DNA of 64,000 nt from an uncultured Porphyromonas sp. (lineage in GTDB: Bacteria; Bacteroidota; Bacteroidia; Bacteroidales; Porphyromonadaceae). Numbering within the stretch: the first letter of the stretch is position 1; each line of letters opens with the position of its first letter. Positions 44,359-53,781 of the stretch are shown one piece after another. The translations under genes were made by a program, and so were the position numbers. The DNA lies in NCBI RefSeq assembly GCF_938046015.1, contig NZ_CALIXW010000045.1, positions 62,001 through 126,000 on the forward strand. The letters run 5' to 3'. The notes under the pieces were generated by a model. It saw only the letters and a list, made by a program, of their open reading frames with translations, searched no databases and was not told where the DNA came from.

Positions 44359-44991
44359 ATGCTGATACGACTTTACCCTGACGCCCCCGACTATCGCCTG
44401 CTGAGCGAGCTCATCGACCAGCTGCGTGAGGGCGCCGTCTTCATCTATCCTACGGCCTCGGGCTATGCCTACTGCTGCGATGCCCTGCAGCCTAAGGCCA
44501 TCGAGGCCCTGTGCCGGCTCAAGGGGGTCGACCCCAAGAAGAAGTCCCTCTCCATCGCCTGCGCCTCGCTCAGCCAGGTCTCGGAGTACTGCAAGATGAA
44601 CGACCGTGCCTTCAAGTTCATCAAAGACCACGAGCACAACTATACCTTCATCCTACCAGCAGCGGGGGCACTACCCAAGATCTTCAAGCGCCGCAACGAG
44701 GTCGGGGTACGCCTAGCACAGCACGCTGTAGGGCGCCTGCTCTCGGAGCACCTCGGCAATCCGCTGGTGACGGCTTCGCTCCCCATCGAGGACGAGACGG
44801 AGCCCGAGTATGCGACCGACCCCGAGCTGATCGATGAGCGCTTCGGGCGCCTGGTGGCGGGGGTCTTCGACGCGGGTATTGTGCCGCTCGCCCCCTCGAC
44901 GATCGTGGACTGCACGACGGAGCCCTTCGAGGTGCTGCGCCATGGGCACGGTCGTCTGACCGACGACGAGCCACTGCTGCGCGAGGACTAG
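44359..44991 (+). CDS. Sua5/YciO/YrdC family protein, probable threonylcarbamoyl-AMP synthase
   Basis: 210 aa with one YrdC-like domain: EGAVFIYPTASGYAYCCDA near residues 25-43, LKGVDPKKKSLSIACASLSQ near 54-73, and LPAAGALPKIFK followed by VGVRLAQHAV. TsaC/Sua5 proteins make threonylcarbamoyl-AMP for the t6A37 modification of tRNA. The sequence is closer to the YciO branch, whose activity is weaker or different, so the precise role is open. Co-directional with rlmB and ybeY, a translation-related cluster. Confidence 0.85.
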   Translation: MLIRLYPDAPDYRLLSELIDQLREGAVFIYPTASGYAYCCDALQPKAIEALCRLKGVDPKKKSLSIACASLSQVSEYCKMNDRAFKFIKDHEHNYTFILPAAGALPKIFKRRNEVGVRLAQHAVGRLLSEHLGNPLVTASLPIEDETEPEYATDPELIDERFGRLVAGVFDAGIVPLAPSTIVDCTTEPFEVLRHGHGRLTDDEPLLRED

Positions 44992-45020
44992 CCTAGACCT
45001 ATTATATACCTATTGATACG

Positions 45021-45470
45021 ATGATCGAATTCTTTGCGGACGAGGATGTAGTACGCCCCGCCCTGCGCGAGCGCCTGGTGAAGACCTGGATCAAGGAGGT
45101 CGCCGCGAGCTACAAGCGCAAGGTCGACCAGCTGTACTACCAGTTCTGTAGCGACGAGCATATCCTGCGGGTCAACCAGGAGTTTCTTCAGCACGACTAT
45201 TACACCGATATTATCACCTTCGACAACAGTGAGGGGCAGCGCATCGCGGGCGATCTCTTGATCAGCCTCGACACAGTCAGGAGCAATGCCGAGGAGGCAG
45301 GCGCCCCCTTCGACGAGGAGCTCCATAGGGTGATCATTCATGGGGTGCTGCACCTCTGCGGGCTCAATGACAAGGCCCCTGGTGAGCCCGAGCAGATGCG
45401 TGCCGCCGAGGACAAGGCGCTGGAGCTCCTGCGCTCGCACCTCAAGCCAGGCGAGCCCTTCCTCCTCTAG
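45021..45470 (+). CDS. ybeY: rRNA maturation endonuclease YbeY
   Basis: 149 aa, the usual size. NQEFLQHDYYTDIITFDNSE near residues 53-72 and IIHGVLHLCGLNDKAPGEPE near 104-123 are the family blocks. The first two zinc histidines (HGVLH) are present; the third position, usually in a DH pair, reads NDK, a variation I associate with Bacteroidetes YbeY, though I cannot check it. It trims the 16S rRNA 3' end and takes part in ribosome quality control. It follows the YrdC-like gene by 29 bp. Confidence 0.92.
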   Translation: MIEFFADEDVVRPALRERLVKTWIKEVAASYKRKVDQLYYQFCSDEHILRVNQEFLQHDYYTDIITFDNSEGQRIAGDLLISLDTVRSNAEEAGAPFDEELHRVIIHGVLHLCGLNDKAPGEPEQMRAAEDKALELLRSHLKPGEPFLL

Positions 45471-45598
45471 ATGACCCGTCTAATGCCTCTTCTACAGGGA
45501 CTTGAAGCGTCGCAGATGCGTCCGCTCCCAGCCCCAGTGGTCGCTCTTACGCAGAAAAGCCGTTACTTTGTAGTCTAATTGGACAATTCGATCGAGAC

Positions 45599-46327
45599 GT
45601 GAACTTAATCATCGACCAAGGGAATACGGTATGTAAGGTAGCGGTGGCTGTGGGCAAGGAGCTGCACAAGCACTGTACCTACCCCCAGCTCTCCCTGCGC
45701 GATGTGCATCAGATCCTCGCGGCCTACCCCGACATAGACGCAGCCGTCTACAGCTCGGTAGCCCAGGTGGATCAGCCGCTGCTCGGGATGCTGTCGGAGC
45801 GTATGCCCCTGGTCATAGAGATCGGGGCGAGCACCCCAGTACCCCTAGAGATACGCTACGACCGAGCACGCCTCGGGAGCGATCGCCTCGCGGGGGTCGT
45901 CGGGGCCTACTCTCGGGTAGGCCGAGGGCGTGAGCTACTCGTCGTGGATGCTGGCACGGCCATCACCATCGAGCGGATCACCAGTGAGGGCGTCCATCTC
46001 GGGGGCAACATCTCCCCGGGACTCTACACGAGGACCAAGGCGCTCAATCACTTCACCTCGCGTCTGCCGCTGCTCTCGGATCTAGAGGATCTGACGCTCG
46101 GCTTCGGGCAGACGACGCGTGAGGCCATCAGCCGCGGCGTGCTGCAGGGGATCGTCTATGAGATAGACGGCTACATACAGGCCCTGAGAGCAGCGCACCC
46201 CGACGCGGTGGTATACCTGACGGGCGGCGATGCTACGTTAATACAGGAGACGCTGCGCCAGGAGGTCTGTGTCGACCCTGATCTTGTCCTCTACGGACTA
46301 AATGAAATACTGGAGTACAATAAATAG
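45599..46327 (+). CDS. coaX: Type III pantothenate kinase
   Basis: 242 aa. It phosphorylates pantothenate, the first step of coenzyme A synthesis. N-terminal IIDQGNTVCKVAV near residues 4-16 is the phosphate loop; YDRARLGSDRLAGVVGAY near 83-100 and VDAGTAITIE near 117-126 hold the catalytic Asp and substrate residues; GGNISPGL near 139 follows. The start is GTG at 45599 (read as Met); no ATG is available before the phosphate loop. It is followed after 6 bp by an outer-membrane protein gene, so the two are co-transcribed. Confidence 0.95.
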   Translation: MNLIIDQGNTVCKVAVAVGKELHKHCTYPQLSLRDVHQILAAYPDIDAAVYSSVAQVDQPLLGMLSERMPLVIEIGASTPVPLEIRYDRARLGSDRLAGVVGAYSRVGRGRELLVVDAGTAITIERITSEGVHLGGNISPGLYTRTKALNHFTSRLPLLSDLEDLTLGFGQTTREAISRGVLQGIVYEIDGYIQALRAAHPDAVVYLTGGDATLIQETLRQEVCVDPDLVLYGLNEILEYNK

Positions 46328-46333
46328 TAGTCA

Positions 46334-47632
46334 ATGAAGAAGCTACTCATACAGCTGGTCCATGGCGGCCTCCTTACCCTAGCCGTGAGTACGACTCTGC
46401 TCGCGCAGAGCAACAACGAGCGCTCGCCCTACAGCCGCTACGGCTATGGCCGACTCGGCGCCCGCCAGACGGCCGCAGCTCGAGCTATGGGGGGACTAGG
46501 CATCAGCCTGCGTGACGGGCTCGTGGCCAATCCCGCGAACCCCGCCTCCTACACGGCTGTGGACTCGATGACCTTCATCATGGATCTGGCCGTATCGCTG
46601 CGCGGGGCTTACCTCAAGGAGAATGGCAAGACGGATAGCCGCGTGCTCGGCAATCTTGACTACGCTACGATCCTCTTCCCCGTGAGCCGTCATCTAGCGG
46701 TGAGCGCAGGGATCATGCCCTTCTCGACGGTCGGCTACCAGTTCGGCAATACCCAGCAGCTCGAGGGCACCCAGGGGGCCAATCCCTACCGCCGTACCTA
46801 CTCGGGGCAGGGGAGCATCAATGACCTCTACCTCGGGCTAGCAGGCCGCATCGGCCACTTCTCGCTCGGGGTCAATGCCGCTTACCTCTTCGGCTACACC
46901 TCGCATCAGCGTCAGATCGACTTCCTACGCGAGGAGGCGGTCAACCCCATCTACCTGACGCAGCTCCACCTGACGGGCTTCAAGGTCGATGCGGGTCTGC
47001 AGTACGAGCTGATGCTGGACAAGAAGCATGAGCGTAGCCTGACGATAGGGGTAACCTTCGCCCCCAAGATGTCGCTGCGCTCGGAGCGTATCCAGCAGCA
47101 GCTGCGCTACAACGGGCAGACCAATCAGAGCACCCTCCTGCTGAGCGATACGACGAGCTCGACGAGCCAGCATATCGTACCCCTCAGTGCGGGCTTCGGT
47201 ATCAGCTACCGACGCACGAACTCGCTCCTCATTGGCCTGGATGCCAGCTATCAGAAGTGGAGCGAGTCGAAGTATACCGACGGCGACGCTACCTTCACCG
47301 ATCGCTATCGTGCCGCCCTCGGGCTGGAGTGGATCCCCAACCACCGAGCACGCAACCCCTTCTCTCAGGCGCGCTATCGCCTCGGACTGAATGGGGCTAA
47401 CTCCTACCTCAAGGTGCCTACCCCTAGCGGGGAGCTCACGGGCTACACCGAGCTAGGTGCCTCCCTCGGGGTCGGGATCCCGCTCATCGACCGCCGCTCG
47501 CTGCTGAATATCAGCATCGACTACAACTACCTCCGCCCTGGCAAGGCCGATATGGTCAGCGAGCACAGCCTCGGTCTGACGGTCGGCGTTACCTTCAACG
47601 AGGGCTGGTTCCGCAAGGCACGTATCAACTAG
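46334..47632 (+). CDS. Predicted outer-membrane beta-barrel protein
   Basis: 432 aa. Signal peptide (LLTLAVSTTLLAQ), then SNNERSPYSRYGYGRLG at the mature N-terminus, a pattern I know from Bacteroidetes FadL-like membrane proteins encoded next to coaX. ARAMGGLGISLRDGLVANPANPASY near residues 50-74 (shown in parts) resembles the NPAG region of the FadL/OMPP1 fold. The C-terminus SLGLTVGVTFNEGWFRKARI ends in a barrel strand. Substrate unknown. Conserved order coaX - OMP - TPR - lptC suggests a link with envelope biogenesis, but that is inference. Confidence 0.75.
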   Translation: MKKLLIQLVHGGLLTLAVSTTLLAQSNNERSPYSRYGYGRLGARQTAAARAMGGLGISLRDGLVANPANPASYTAVDSMTFIMDLAVSLRGAYLKENGKTDSRVLGNLDYATILFPVSRHLAVSAGIMPFSTVGYQFGNTQQLEGTQGANPYRRTYSGQGSINDLYLGLAGRIGHFSLGVNAAYLFGYTSHQRQIDFLREEAVNPIYLTQLHLTGFKVDAGLQYELMLDKKHERSLTIGVTFAPKMSLRSERIQQQLRYNGQTNQSTLLLSDTTSSTSQHIVPLSAGFGISYRRTNSLLIGLDASYQKWSESKYTDGDATFTDRYRAALGLEWIPNHRARNPFSQARYRLGLNGANSYLKVPTPSGELTGYTELGASLGVGIPLIDRRSLLNISIDYNYLRPGKADMVSEHSLGLTVGVTFNEGWFRKARIN

Positions 47633-47686
47633 CCTCACGCATCGCTATACAAGGATTGATATCACACTAAATAGAAGACAAGACAC

Positions 47687-49036
47687 ATGAAACTGAACAG
47701 AATGCTCTTGGTCGCAGCCCTGGGACTTCTCTCCACGGCTGCTTATGCCCAGACGGGGAAGGCCTCTGGTACGCCTTTTGGCCACGGTCAGGATAGTATC
47801 CGCTGCCGCCAAAGCATCAGCCTCTTCACGAGCCTAGGGAAGACGGGCAACTACCAGGACGCCCTCGAGCACTGGAAGAAGGCCTACGAAGAATGCCCCG
47901 CCTCCTCGAAGAATATCTATATCATCGGCTCGAAGATCCTGCACTGGCGCCTAGAGCAGGCCAAGGATCCCGCAGCGAAGAAGGCTGTACTGGAGCAGCT
48001 CCTCAAGCTCTACGATGATCGCGCTACCTACTTCGGTGACGACGACAAGATGCCTGTGGACAAGATCATGCTCGCCAAGACGAAGGACTATCTCGCTATC
48101 GCAGGTAAGGACGCTGACTACACCAAGATCTACGCTTGGCTGAAGCCCGCCATCGCTCAGACCAAGGGTGCTACGGCTCCCGAGGCACTCTACTACTATA
48201 CCTTCGCCTCTCGCTCGGTCGCTATGCGTGACACTACGAAGATCGAGAACTACATCAAGGATTACCTCGAGGCTACGGGCTTCGCCGATGAGGCGCTGGC
48301 TGCCGCTGGCGAAGACGTCGCTGCACGCAAGCTCGTCGAGGACTTCAAGAATCCTATGGATACGGAGTTCGCTCAGAGCGGGCTGGCTGGCTGTGACCTG
48401 CTGACCAAGCTCTACACCTCCGATAAGATCGATGAGCACAAGGCAGACAAGGCTTATCTGACGACGACGGTAGCCCTCTTCCAGGCTGCTGGCTGTGACG
48501 CTCCTGCCGTCTTCCGCGCTAGCCGCTACCTCTTCGACATCGAGCCCACGGCCAACGCTGCTATGGGGCTTGCTGGTGAGGCCATCTCCTCAGGTAAGTA
48601 TGCCGAGGCTTCGGAGTACCTCAACAAGGCCATCGCTTTGGCGAAGACTTCTGCTGAGCGCGTCAAGTGCTACGAGGTCCTCATCCAGCTCTCGCTCAAG
48701 CAGGGCAACCACGGTCAGGCACGTACCTATGCCAACAAGGTGCTTGCTGAGAACCCCAACTCTGGCCAGGCGCTCATCGTCCTAGCTCAGAGTACGGCTA
48801 ATTCCGCCAGCAGCTTCTTCCCCGGTGACCCCGTCAAGCAGCGCTGCGTCTACTACCTCGTCATCAACAAGCTGCGCCGTGCTGCTAGCGTGGATCCCAA
48901 GGTAGCTGGTCAGGCCAACCGCCTCATCGCCACCTACCAGCGCTACCTCCCCTCCGCTCAGGATATCTTCATGCACCCCGAGCTGAAGAAGGGCAGCACG
49001 CTCAACATCGGTGGCGAGACCATCGTCATCCCTTAG
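47687..49036 (+). CDS. Secreted tetratricopeptide-repeat protein
   Basis: 449 aa with a signal peptide (LLVAALGLLSTAAYAQ). Helical TPR-like pairs fill most of it: NYQDALEHWKKAYEECPASS near residues 55-74, KYAEASEYLNKAIALAK near 305-321, and GNHGQARTYANKVLAENPNS near 341-360 are recognisable repeats. The protein is lysine/alanine-rich and periplasmic or surface-facing. TPR proteins scaffold other proteins; the partner is unknown. It lies 54 bp after the OMP gene and is followed by a strong terminator at 49101 that separates it from lptC. Confidence 0.8.
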   Translation: MKLNRMLLVAALGLLSTAAYAQTGKASGTPFGHGQDSIRCRQSISLFTSLGKTGNYQDALEHWKKAYEECPASSKNIYIIGSKILHWRLEQAKDPAAKKAVLEQLLKLYDDRATYFGDDDKMPVDKIMLAKTKDYLAIAGKDADYTKIYAWLKPAIAQTKGATAPEALYYYTFASRSVAMRDTTKIENYIKDYLEATGFADEALAAAGEDVAARKLVEDFKNPMDTEFAQSGLAGCDLLTKLYTSDKIDEHKADKAYLTTTVALFQAAGCDAPAVFRASRYLFDIEPTANAAMGLAGEAISSGKYAEASEYLNKAIALAKTSAERVKCYEVLIQLSLKQGNHGQARTYANKVLAENPNSGQALIVLAQSTANSASSFFPGDPVKQRCVYYLVINKLRRAASVDPKVAGQANRLIATYQRYLPSAQDIFMHPELKKGSTLNIGGETIVIP

Positions 49037-49100
49037 TCTAGAGCATACCTAGCGTATGATAGACTTGCGCTCGCCCCGAGGGGCGAAGCCATTACAACTA

Positions 49101-49149
49101 GAGCTCTCCACCGAGGATCGTAGGTCCTCGGTGGAGAGCTCCTCTTTTT
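49101..49149 (+). terminator. Strong terminator between the TPR gene and lptC
   Basis: Perfect 17-bp stem GAGCTCTCCACCGAGGA / TCCTCGGTGGAGAGCTC with a 7-nt loop, followed by CTCTTTTT. Confidence 0.92.
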
Positions 49150-49166
49150 CCCTACGTCTGCTGCTC

Positions 49167-49871
49167 GTGCGTCTGGGGGCGGCCTTAGCGCTCCTCTTCC
49201 TCGGCCTCACTACGGCCTGCACGAAGGAGCGTGTCGAGGTCAAGAACCTAGATGTCAACCCCGACTCGCTCTACACGGCACGCATGCTCCAGCTCAATAC
49301 GCTGATCTCGGACTCGGGGCTTGTGCGCTACCGTATGACGGCGCCTGTGCTGCTCATCTACGAGCGTCCCGAGCGCAACGAGTGGGTCTTCCCTAAGGGC
49401 CTGCTGCTACGTCCCTACGATGCGAGTCAGGGCAGCCAGGTCTTCATCAAGGCGGACTCGGCCGTCCGACGCACCGAGCACGAGGAGTGGGAGCTGGTCG
49501 GGCACGTCCAGGTGCAGGGCCCCAAGGGCGAGCGCCTCAGCACGCACCGCCTCTTTTGGCAACGCGATGCCCGCAAGCTCTATTCGCGGGACACGACCTA
49601 CTTCTTTACTCAGGGGCGTGAGCTCCGAGGCTCACGCTTCGAGGCCACCGATGACCTCAGCTGGTACGAGATTCAGGATAACAAGGGCAGCCTAGAGTAT
49701 GAGGATAAGCCCTCACCTGCTGCCCCTGCTTCGTCTCCCGCACCTACTTCCTCCCCCGCACAGCCCGCTAGCCCTGCTACGCCTGCCGTACCTGCTCGTC
49801 CTTCCGCTCCAGCTACTCCATCAGCACCTGCTGTCCCAGCTCGCCCCGCTACCCCAGCTCGTGTCTCCTAG
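49167..49871 (+). CDS. lptC: LPS export protein LptC (lipoprotein form)
   Basis: 234 aa from GTG 49167; the frame opens at ATG 49056, but the 37 codons in between would encode the terminator hairpin itself. From the GTG the protein starts MRLGAALALLFLGLTTAC, a clean lipoprotein signal with lipobox LTTAC. The OstA-like domain follows (LISDSGLVRYRMTAPVLLIY, WELVGHVQVQGPKGERLSTH), as in LptC of the LPS bridge. The C-terminal 40 residues are a proline/alanine/serine tail (repeats of PAVPARP and SAPATP), low complexity and unusual. Either start would be possible only with read-through or a promoter inside the spacer. Confidence 0.78.
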   Translation: MRLGAALALLFLGLTTACTKERVEVKNLDVNPDSLYTARMLQLNTLISDSGLVRYRMTAPVLLIYERPERNEWVFPKGLLLRPYDASQGSQVFIKADSAVRRTEHEEWELVGHVQVQGPKGERLSTHRLFWQRDARKLYSRDTTYFFTQGRELRGSRFEATDDLSWYEIQDNKGSLEYEDKPSPAAPASSPAPTSSPAQPASPATPAVPARPSAPATPSAPAVPARPATPARVS

Positions 49872-49889
49872 CTGCTATTCCCTAGACCG

Positions 49890-51140
49890 ATGACGATCTA
49901 CCTGTATATCTTCCTAAGTCTCCTGGCCTCGGCCTTCTTTTCGGGGATGGAGATAGCCTTCCTCTCCTCGGACAAGCTGCGTCTGGAGCTCGACCGTACC
50001 AAGGGCGGGCTCTCGGCTAAGGTACTAGGCCTCTTCTTCGCACGCCCAGACCGCTTCATCACGACGATGCTGCTGGGCAATAATGTGGCCCTGGTCATCT
50101 ACGGGCTGCTGATGGCAGAGCTGATGGAGCCCTGGCTGCAGCGTCTCGTAGGCGATAGCGACGGGCTGATCCTGCTGCTGCAGTCGGTGCTCAGCACGCT
50201 GCTCATCCTCTTCGTCGGGGAGTTCCTCCCGAAGGTGACCTTCAGGGCGAATCCCAACCGCACGATGCGCTTCTTCTCCTCGCTCCTGCTCCTGGTCTAT
50301 ATCCTGCTCTATCCCTTCGTCTACGTCATCGGCTGGATCACACGCCTTGTCCTCTTCCTGGCGGGGCAGCGCAGCACGAGTGTGGCCATTCGTCCCGCCC
50401 TCTCCTCACTGGATCTCGAGTACTACCTGACGCACAGCTCGGATGACGGACAGGCCTCGGGCATAGAGACCGAGGTCAAGATCATTCAGAATGCCATCGG
50501 CTTCGCGGAGCTGCAGGTGCGCGACTGTCTCCTGCCGCGCAACGAGATCGTCGGTGCCGAGCTCAATACCACCCGCGAGCATCTCGAGCGGCTCTTCATC
50601 TCCACGGGCCTCTCCAAGCTCATCATCTATCGCGATAATATCGACGATGTCGTGGGCTACATCCACTCCAGTGAGATGTTCCGCCCAGGGCCTTGGCAGG
50701 AGCGCATCGTCCCAGCGGTCTTTGTCCCTGAGAGTATGCAGACCAGCACGCTGATGAAGCTCCTGATGCAGCGCAAGAAGAGCATCGCCATCGTCATCGA
50801 CGAGCTGGGCGGTACCGCAGGGCTCATCACGCTGGAGGATGTCGTAGAGGAGATCTTCGGTGACATCGAGGACGAGCACGACCGTCAGAAGCGTATCGCC
50901 AAGCAGCTGGACGAGTCGACCTACCTCTTCAGCGGCCGTATGGAGATCGATGACATCAACGAGCAGTTCGATCTCACGCTCCCCGAGGATGAAGACTACC
51001 AGACGGTAGCGGGCTTCATCCTCCATCACCATCCCAGTATTCCCACGCCTGGAGAGGTCCTCGAGATCGAGGGCTTCAGCTTCGAGATCCTGCGCTCGAC
51101 CTCGACTAAAATCGTCCTGGTGAAGATGCGCCTGCGCTAG
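49890..51140 (+). CDS. CNNM/CorC-HlyC family membrane protein (hemolysin-related)
   Basis: 416 aa. N-terminal DUF21 with about four helices (LYIFLSLLASAFFSGMEIAF near residues 4-23 is the signature), then a CBS pair (about 205-330; VRDCLLPRNEIVGAE opens it and SIAIVIDELGGTAGLITLED is in CBS2), then a C-terminal CorC_HlyC domain (FDLTLPEDEDYQTVAGFIL). Such proteins transport or sense Mg2+ and Co2+; the Bacteroidetes gliding protein GldE is of this family. It starts 18 bp after the lptC stop. Confidence 0.9.
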   Translation: MTIYLYIFLSLLASAFFSGMEIAFLSSDKLRLELDRTKGGLSAKVLGLFFARPDRFITTMLLGNNVALVIYGLLMAELMEPWLQRLVGDSDGLILLLQSVLSTLLILFVGEFLPKVTFRANPNRTMRFFSSLLLLVYILLYPFVYVIGWITRLVLFLAGQRSTSVAIRPALSSLDLEYYLTHSSDDGQASGIETEVKIIQNAIGFAELQVRDCLLPRNEIVGAELNTTREHLERLFISTGLSKLIIYRDNIDDVVGYIHSSEMFRPGPWQERIVPAVFVPESMQTSTLMKLLMQRKKSIAIVIDELGGTAGLITLEDVVEEIFGDIEDEHDRQKRIAKQLDESTYLFSGRMEIDDINEQFDLTLPEDEDYQTVAGFILHHHPSIPTPGEVLEIEGFSFEILRSTSTKIVLVKMRLR

Positions 51141-51188
51141 CAGCCGCACGAAGCTACTCCTTGAGAATAGGTTGTTTCCTTAGGAAAC

Positions 51189-51219
51189 TTTGTTGTGAGT
51201 TAATCTTTAGCTATCTTTG
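51189..51219 (+). promoter_or_regulatory. Consensus Bacteroidetes promoter of the sulfur-fusion gene
   Basis: TTTG at 51189-51192, a 19-bp spacer and TATCTTTG at 51212-51219: a perfect match to TTTG-N19-TAnnTTTG. The predicted leader to ATG 51281 is about 55 nt. Confidence 0.85.
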
Positions 51220-51280
51220 ACGAAGCCTAGAGCAAGGGGGGAGCTCCTTCCGCTAGGCATCACACTATAGTATAGAGCTA

Positions 51281-53758
51281 ATGATGCACGAAGCAGAGTC
51301 AAAGAAGAAGTACCTCATCATCGGTGGGGTCGCAGGCGGAGCCACGGCTGCCGCTCGTATCCGACGCCTCAGTGAGCAGGCCGAGATCATCCTCCTCGAG
51401 CGGGGAGAGCATATTTCCTATGCCAACTGTGGCCTTCCTTATTATATCGGGGGCGTGATCCAGCAGCGCGATCGCCTCTTTGTTCAGACACCCGCTGCCT
51501 TTGCCCGTAGGTTCAATATCGACGTGCGCACCCAGAGTGAGGCCACGTCCATAGACCCCGAGCGGCAGGAGGTCAGCATACGTACGGCCGATGGCCGCAG
51601 CTATACCGAGCGCTATGACGAGCTGCTACTCTCCCCTGGAGCAGCTCCCCTACGCCCGCCCCTCCCAGGGATCGATCTCGAGGGGATCTTCACCCTGCGC
51701 AATGTCGCCGACACGGATAGGATCAAGGCCTATCTAGAGGGGCACAAGGCTAAGCGTGCCGTCATCGTCGGCGGTGGCTTCATCGGGCTGGAGATGGCGG
51801 AGAATCTTCACCAGCTGGGCCTCGAGGTCTCCCTCGTAGAGATGGCGCCGCAGGTGATGGCCCCCATGGACTACTCGATGGCGGCCTTCGTACACGAGGA
51901 GCTGCAGAGTAAGGGCGTCACGCTCTACCTCGAGGAGGCAGTAGCTGCCTTCGAGCGGGTAGGCGAAGGCCTCCAGCTACGCTTCCAGTCGGGGGCGACG
52001 CTCGCGGCTGACCTTGTCCTCCTCTCCATCGGGGTACGCCCCGAAACGAAGCTCGCCCAGGAGGCTGGCCTCAAGCTCGGGGAGACCAAGGGCATCTGGG
52101 TCAACGAACATCTACAGACCTCCAAGGCGCATATCTGGGCCGTGGGGGATGCCATCGAGTATCCGCACCCCGTGACGGGACAGCCTTGGCTGAACTACCT
52201 CGCTGGTCCTGCCAACCGTCAGGCACGTATCGTAGCTGATAACATGGTGCTCGGGCCGAAGCAGCGCTACGAGGGCTCGGTAGGTACAGCCATCGCTAAG
52301 GTCTTTGACCTCACGGTCGCCACCACGGGCCTCCCCGCCAAGCGCCTCAAGCAGCTCGGCATCCCTTACCTCTCGGCGACGATCCACGCCGCCTCACATG
52401 CTGGCTACTACCCAGGAGCTCGGCAGATGGCCATCAAGGTCACCTTCGCCCCCAGCGACGGGCGTATCTACGGCGCACAGATCGTCGGCTACGACGGGGT
52501 AGACACCCGCATCGACCAGTACGCACTGGCCCTCAAGCGCGGGATGACGGTCGCTGAGCTCACTGAGCTCGAGCAGGCCTACGCCCCGCCCTTCTCCTCG
52601 GCCAAGGATCCCGTAGCGATCTCGGCCTATGTGGCGGAGAATATACGCAGCGGGCGCATGCAGCCGCTCTACTGGCGCGAGCTGCGCGAGGCCGACCTCT
52701 CCAAGGTAGCGCTCATCGACGTGCGTACCCCTGAGGAGTACGCCCTCGGCACCATCCCTGGTGCGGTCAATGTGCCGCTGGATGAGCTGCGCGAGCGCCT
52801 CGAGGAGCTGCCTCGTGACCGCGCCCTATGGCTCTTCTGCGGCGTGGGGCTGCGCGGCTACCTTGCCTCCAACATCCTCCGCGGACAAGGCTACAGCGAG
52901 GTGCGCAACCTCGTCGGGGGGATCAAGACCTACCGCGCGGCTACGGCCGTGATCCAGCGACCCAGCGACCCTCATGCGGGAGCGGCTAGCGCAAAGGCAA
53001 CTGCTGAGCAGCCTGCCGCGGCGCCTGAGCTCCGCGTGCTCGACGCCTGCGGCCTCCAGTGCCCAGGCCCCATCCTCCAGCTGCGCCGCGCTATGGACGA
53101 GCTCCCAGGGGGGGCGCGCCTTGAGGTACGTGCTACGGATGTGGGCTTCCCCCGCGATGCCGAGGCCTGGTGCCGCAGTACGGGACATCGCTTCCTCGGC
53201 TCCCGCAGCGAGAGCGGTGTCTATATCGTCCAGCTGGAGAAGGCCAGCGTCTGCGCTCAGGAGGCGAGCCGACCCGCTAGCGCTGGGCCGCGCAACAAGA
53301 CCTTCATCCTCTTCGATGACGACCTGGATAAGGCGCTGGCGACCTTCGTCCTAGCCAACGGCGCAGCCGCCACGGGGGGACGGGTCAGTATCTTCTTTAC
53401 CTTCTGGGGGCTCAACGTCCTGAAGCGCGAGCACAAGCCACGCGTGGCGAAGGACTTCTTCGGCCGTATGTTCGGCTGGATGCTCCCCTCAGACTCGACC
53501 AAGCTCCCGCTGTCGAAGATGAACTTCCTAGGCCTCGGCCCGCGGATGATGCGCTACCTGATGAAGCAGAAGGGCGTGGACTCCGTCGAATCCCTACGCC
53601 AGCAGGCGCTCGCCGCTGGTGTGGAGTTCATCGCCTGCCAGATGTCTATGGATGTCATGGGCATAGCGCGCGAGGAGCTGCTGGACGAGGTCACCGTCGG
53701 CGGTGTTGCCTCCTACATGGAGCGCGCCGAGCAGGCGGGTGTGAACTTGTTTATTTAA
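51281..53758 (+). CDS. CoA-disulfide reductase - rhodanese - TusA - DsrE-like fusion
   Basis: 825 aa, four domains in order. (1) FAD/NAD(P)H disulfide reductase, about 10-450, with IIGGVAGGATAAARIRRL and the CoA-disulfide-reductase redox cysteine in SYANCGLPYYIGG (Cys50). (2) Rhodanese, about 465-560, catalytic Cys in LFCGVGLRGY. (3) TusA/SirA-like, about 585-655, with DACGLQCPGPI. (4) DsrE/F-like domain to the end, FILFDDDLDKALATFVLANG. The set suggests one polypeptide that reduces persulfides or CoA-persulfide and hands sulfane sulfur between cysteines, in the cytoplasm. A MarR gene follows 23 bp later. The whole is consistent with defence against reactive sulfur or oxygen. Confidence 0.9.
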   Translation: MMHEAESKKKYLIIGGVAGGATAAARIRRLSEQAEIILLERGEHISYANCGLPYYIGGVIQQRDRLFVQTPAAFARRFNIDVRTQSEATSIDPERQEVSIRTADGRSYTERYDELLLSPGAAPLRPPLPGIDLEGIFTLRNVADTDRIKAYLEGHKAKRAVIVGGGFIGLEMAENLHQLGLEVSLVEMAPQVMAPMDYSMAAFVHEELQSKGVTLYLEEAVAAFERVGEGLQLRFQSGATLAADLVLLSIGVRPETKLAQEAGLKLGETKGIWVNEHLQTSKAHIWAVGDAIEYPHPVTGQPWLNYLAGPANRQARIVADNMVLGPKQRYEGSVGTAIAKVFDLTVATTGLPAKRLKQLGIPYLSATIHAASHAGYYPGARQMAIKVTFAPSDGRIYGAQIVGYDGVDTRIDQYALALKRGMTVAELTELEQAYAPPFSSAKDPVAISAYVAENIRSGRMQPLYWRELREADLSKVALIDVRTPEEYALGTIPGAVNVPLDELRERLEELPRDRALWLFCGVGLRGYLASNILRGQGYSEVRNLVGGIKTYRAATAVIQRPSDPHAGAASAKATAEQPAAAPELRVLDACGLQCPGPILQLRRAMDELPGGARLEVRATDVGFPRDAEAWCRSTGHRFLGSRSESGVYIVQLEKASVCAQEASRPASAGPRNKTFILFDDDLDKALATFVLANGAAATGGRVSIFFTFWGLNVLKREHKPRVAKDFFGRMFGWMLPSDSTKLPLSKMNFLGLGPRMMRYLMKQKGVDSVESLRQQALAAGVEFIACQMSMDVMGIAREELLDEVTVGGVASYMERAEQAGVNLFI

Positions 53759-53781
53759 TGACGAACTAGCAATAACGATCT

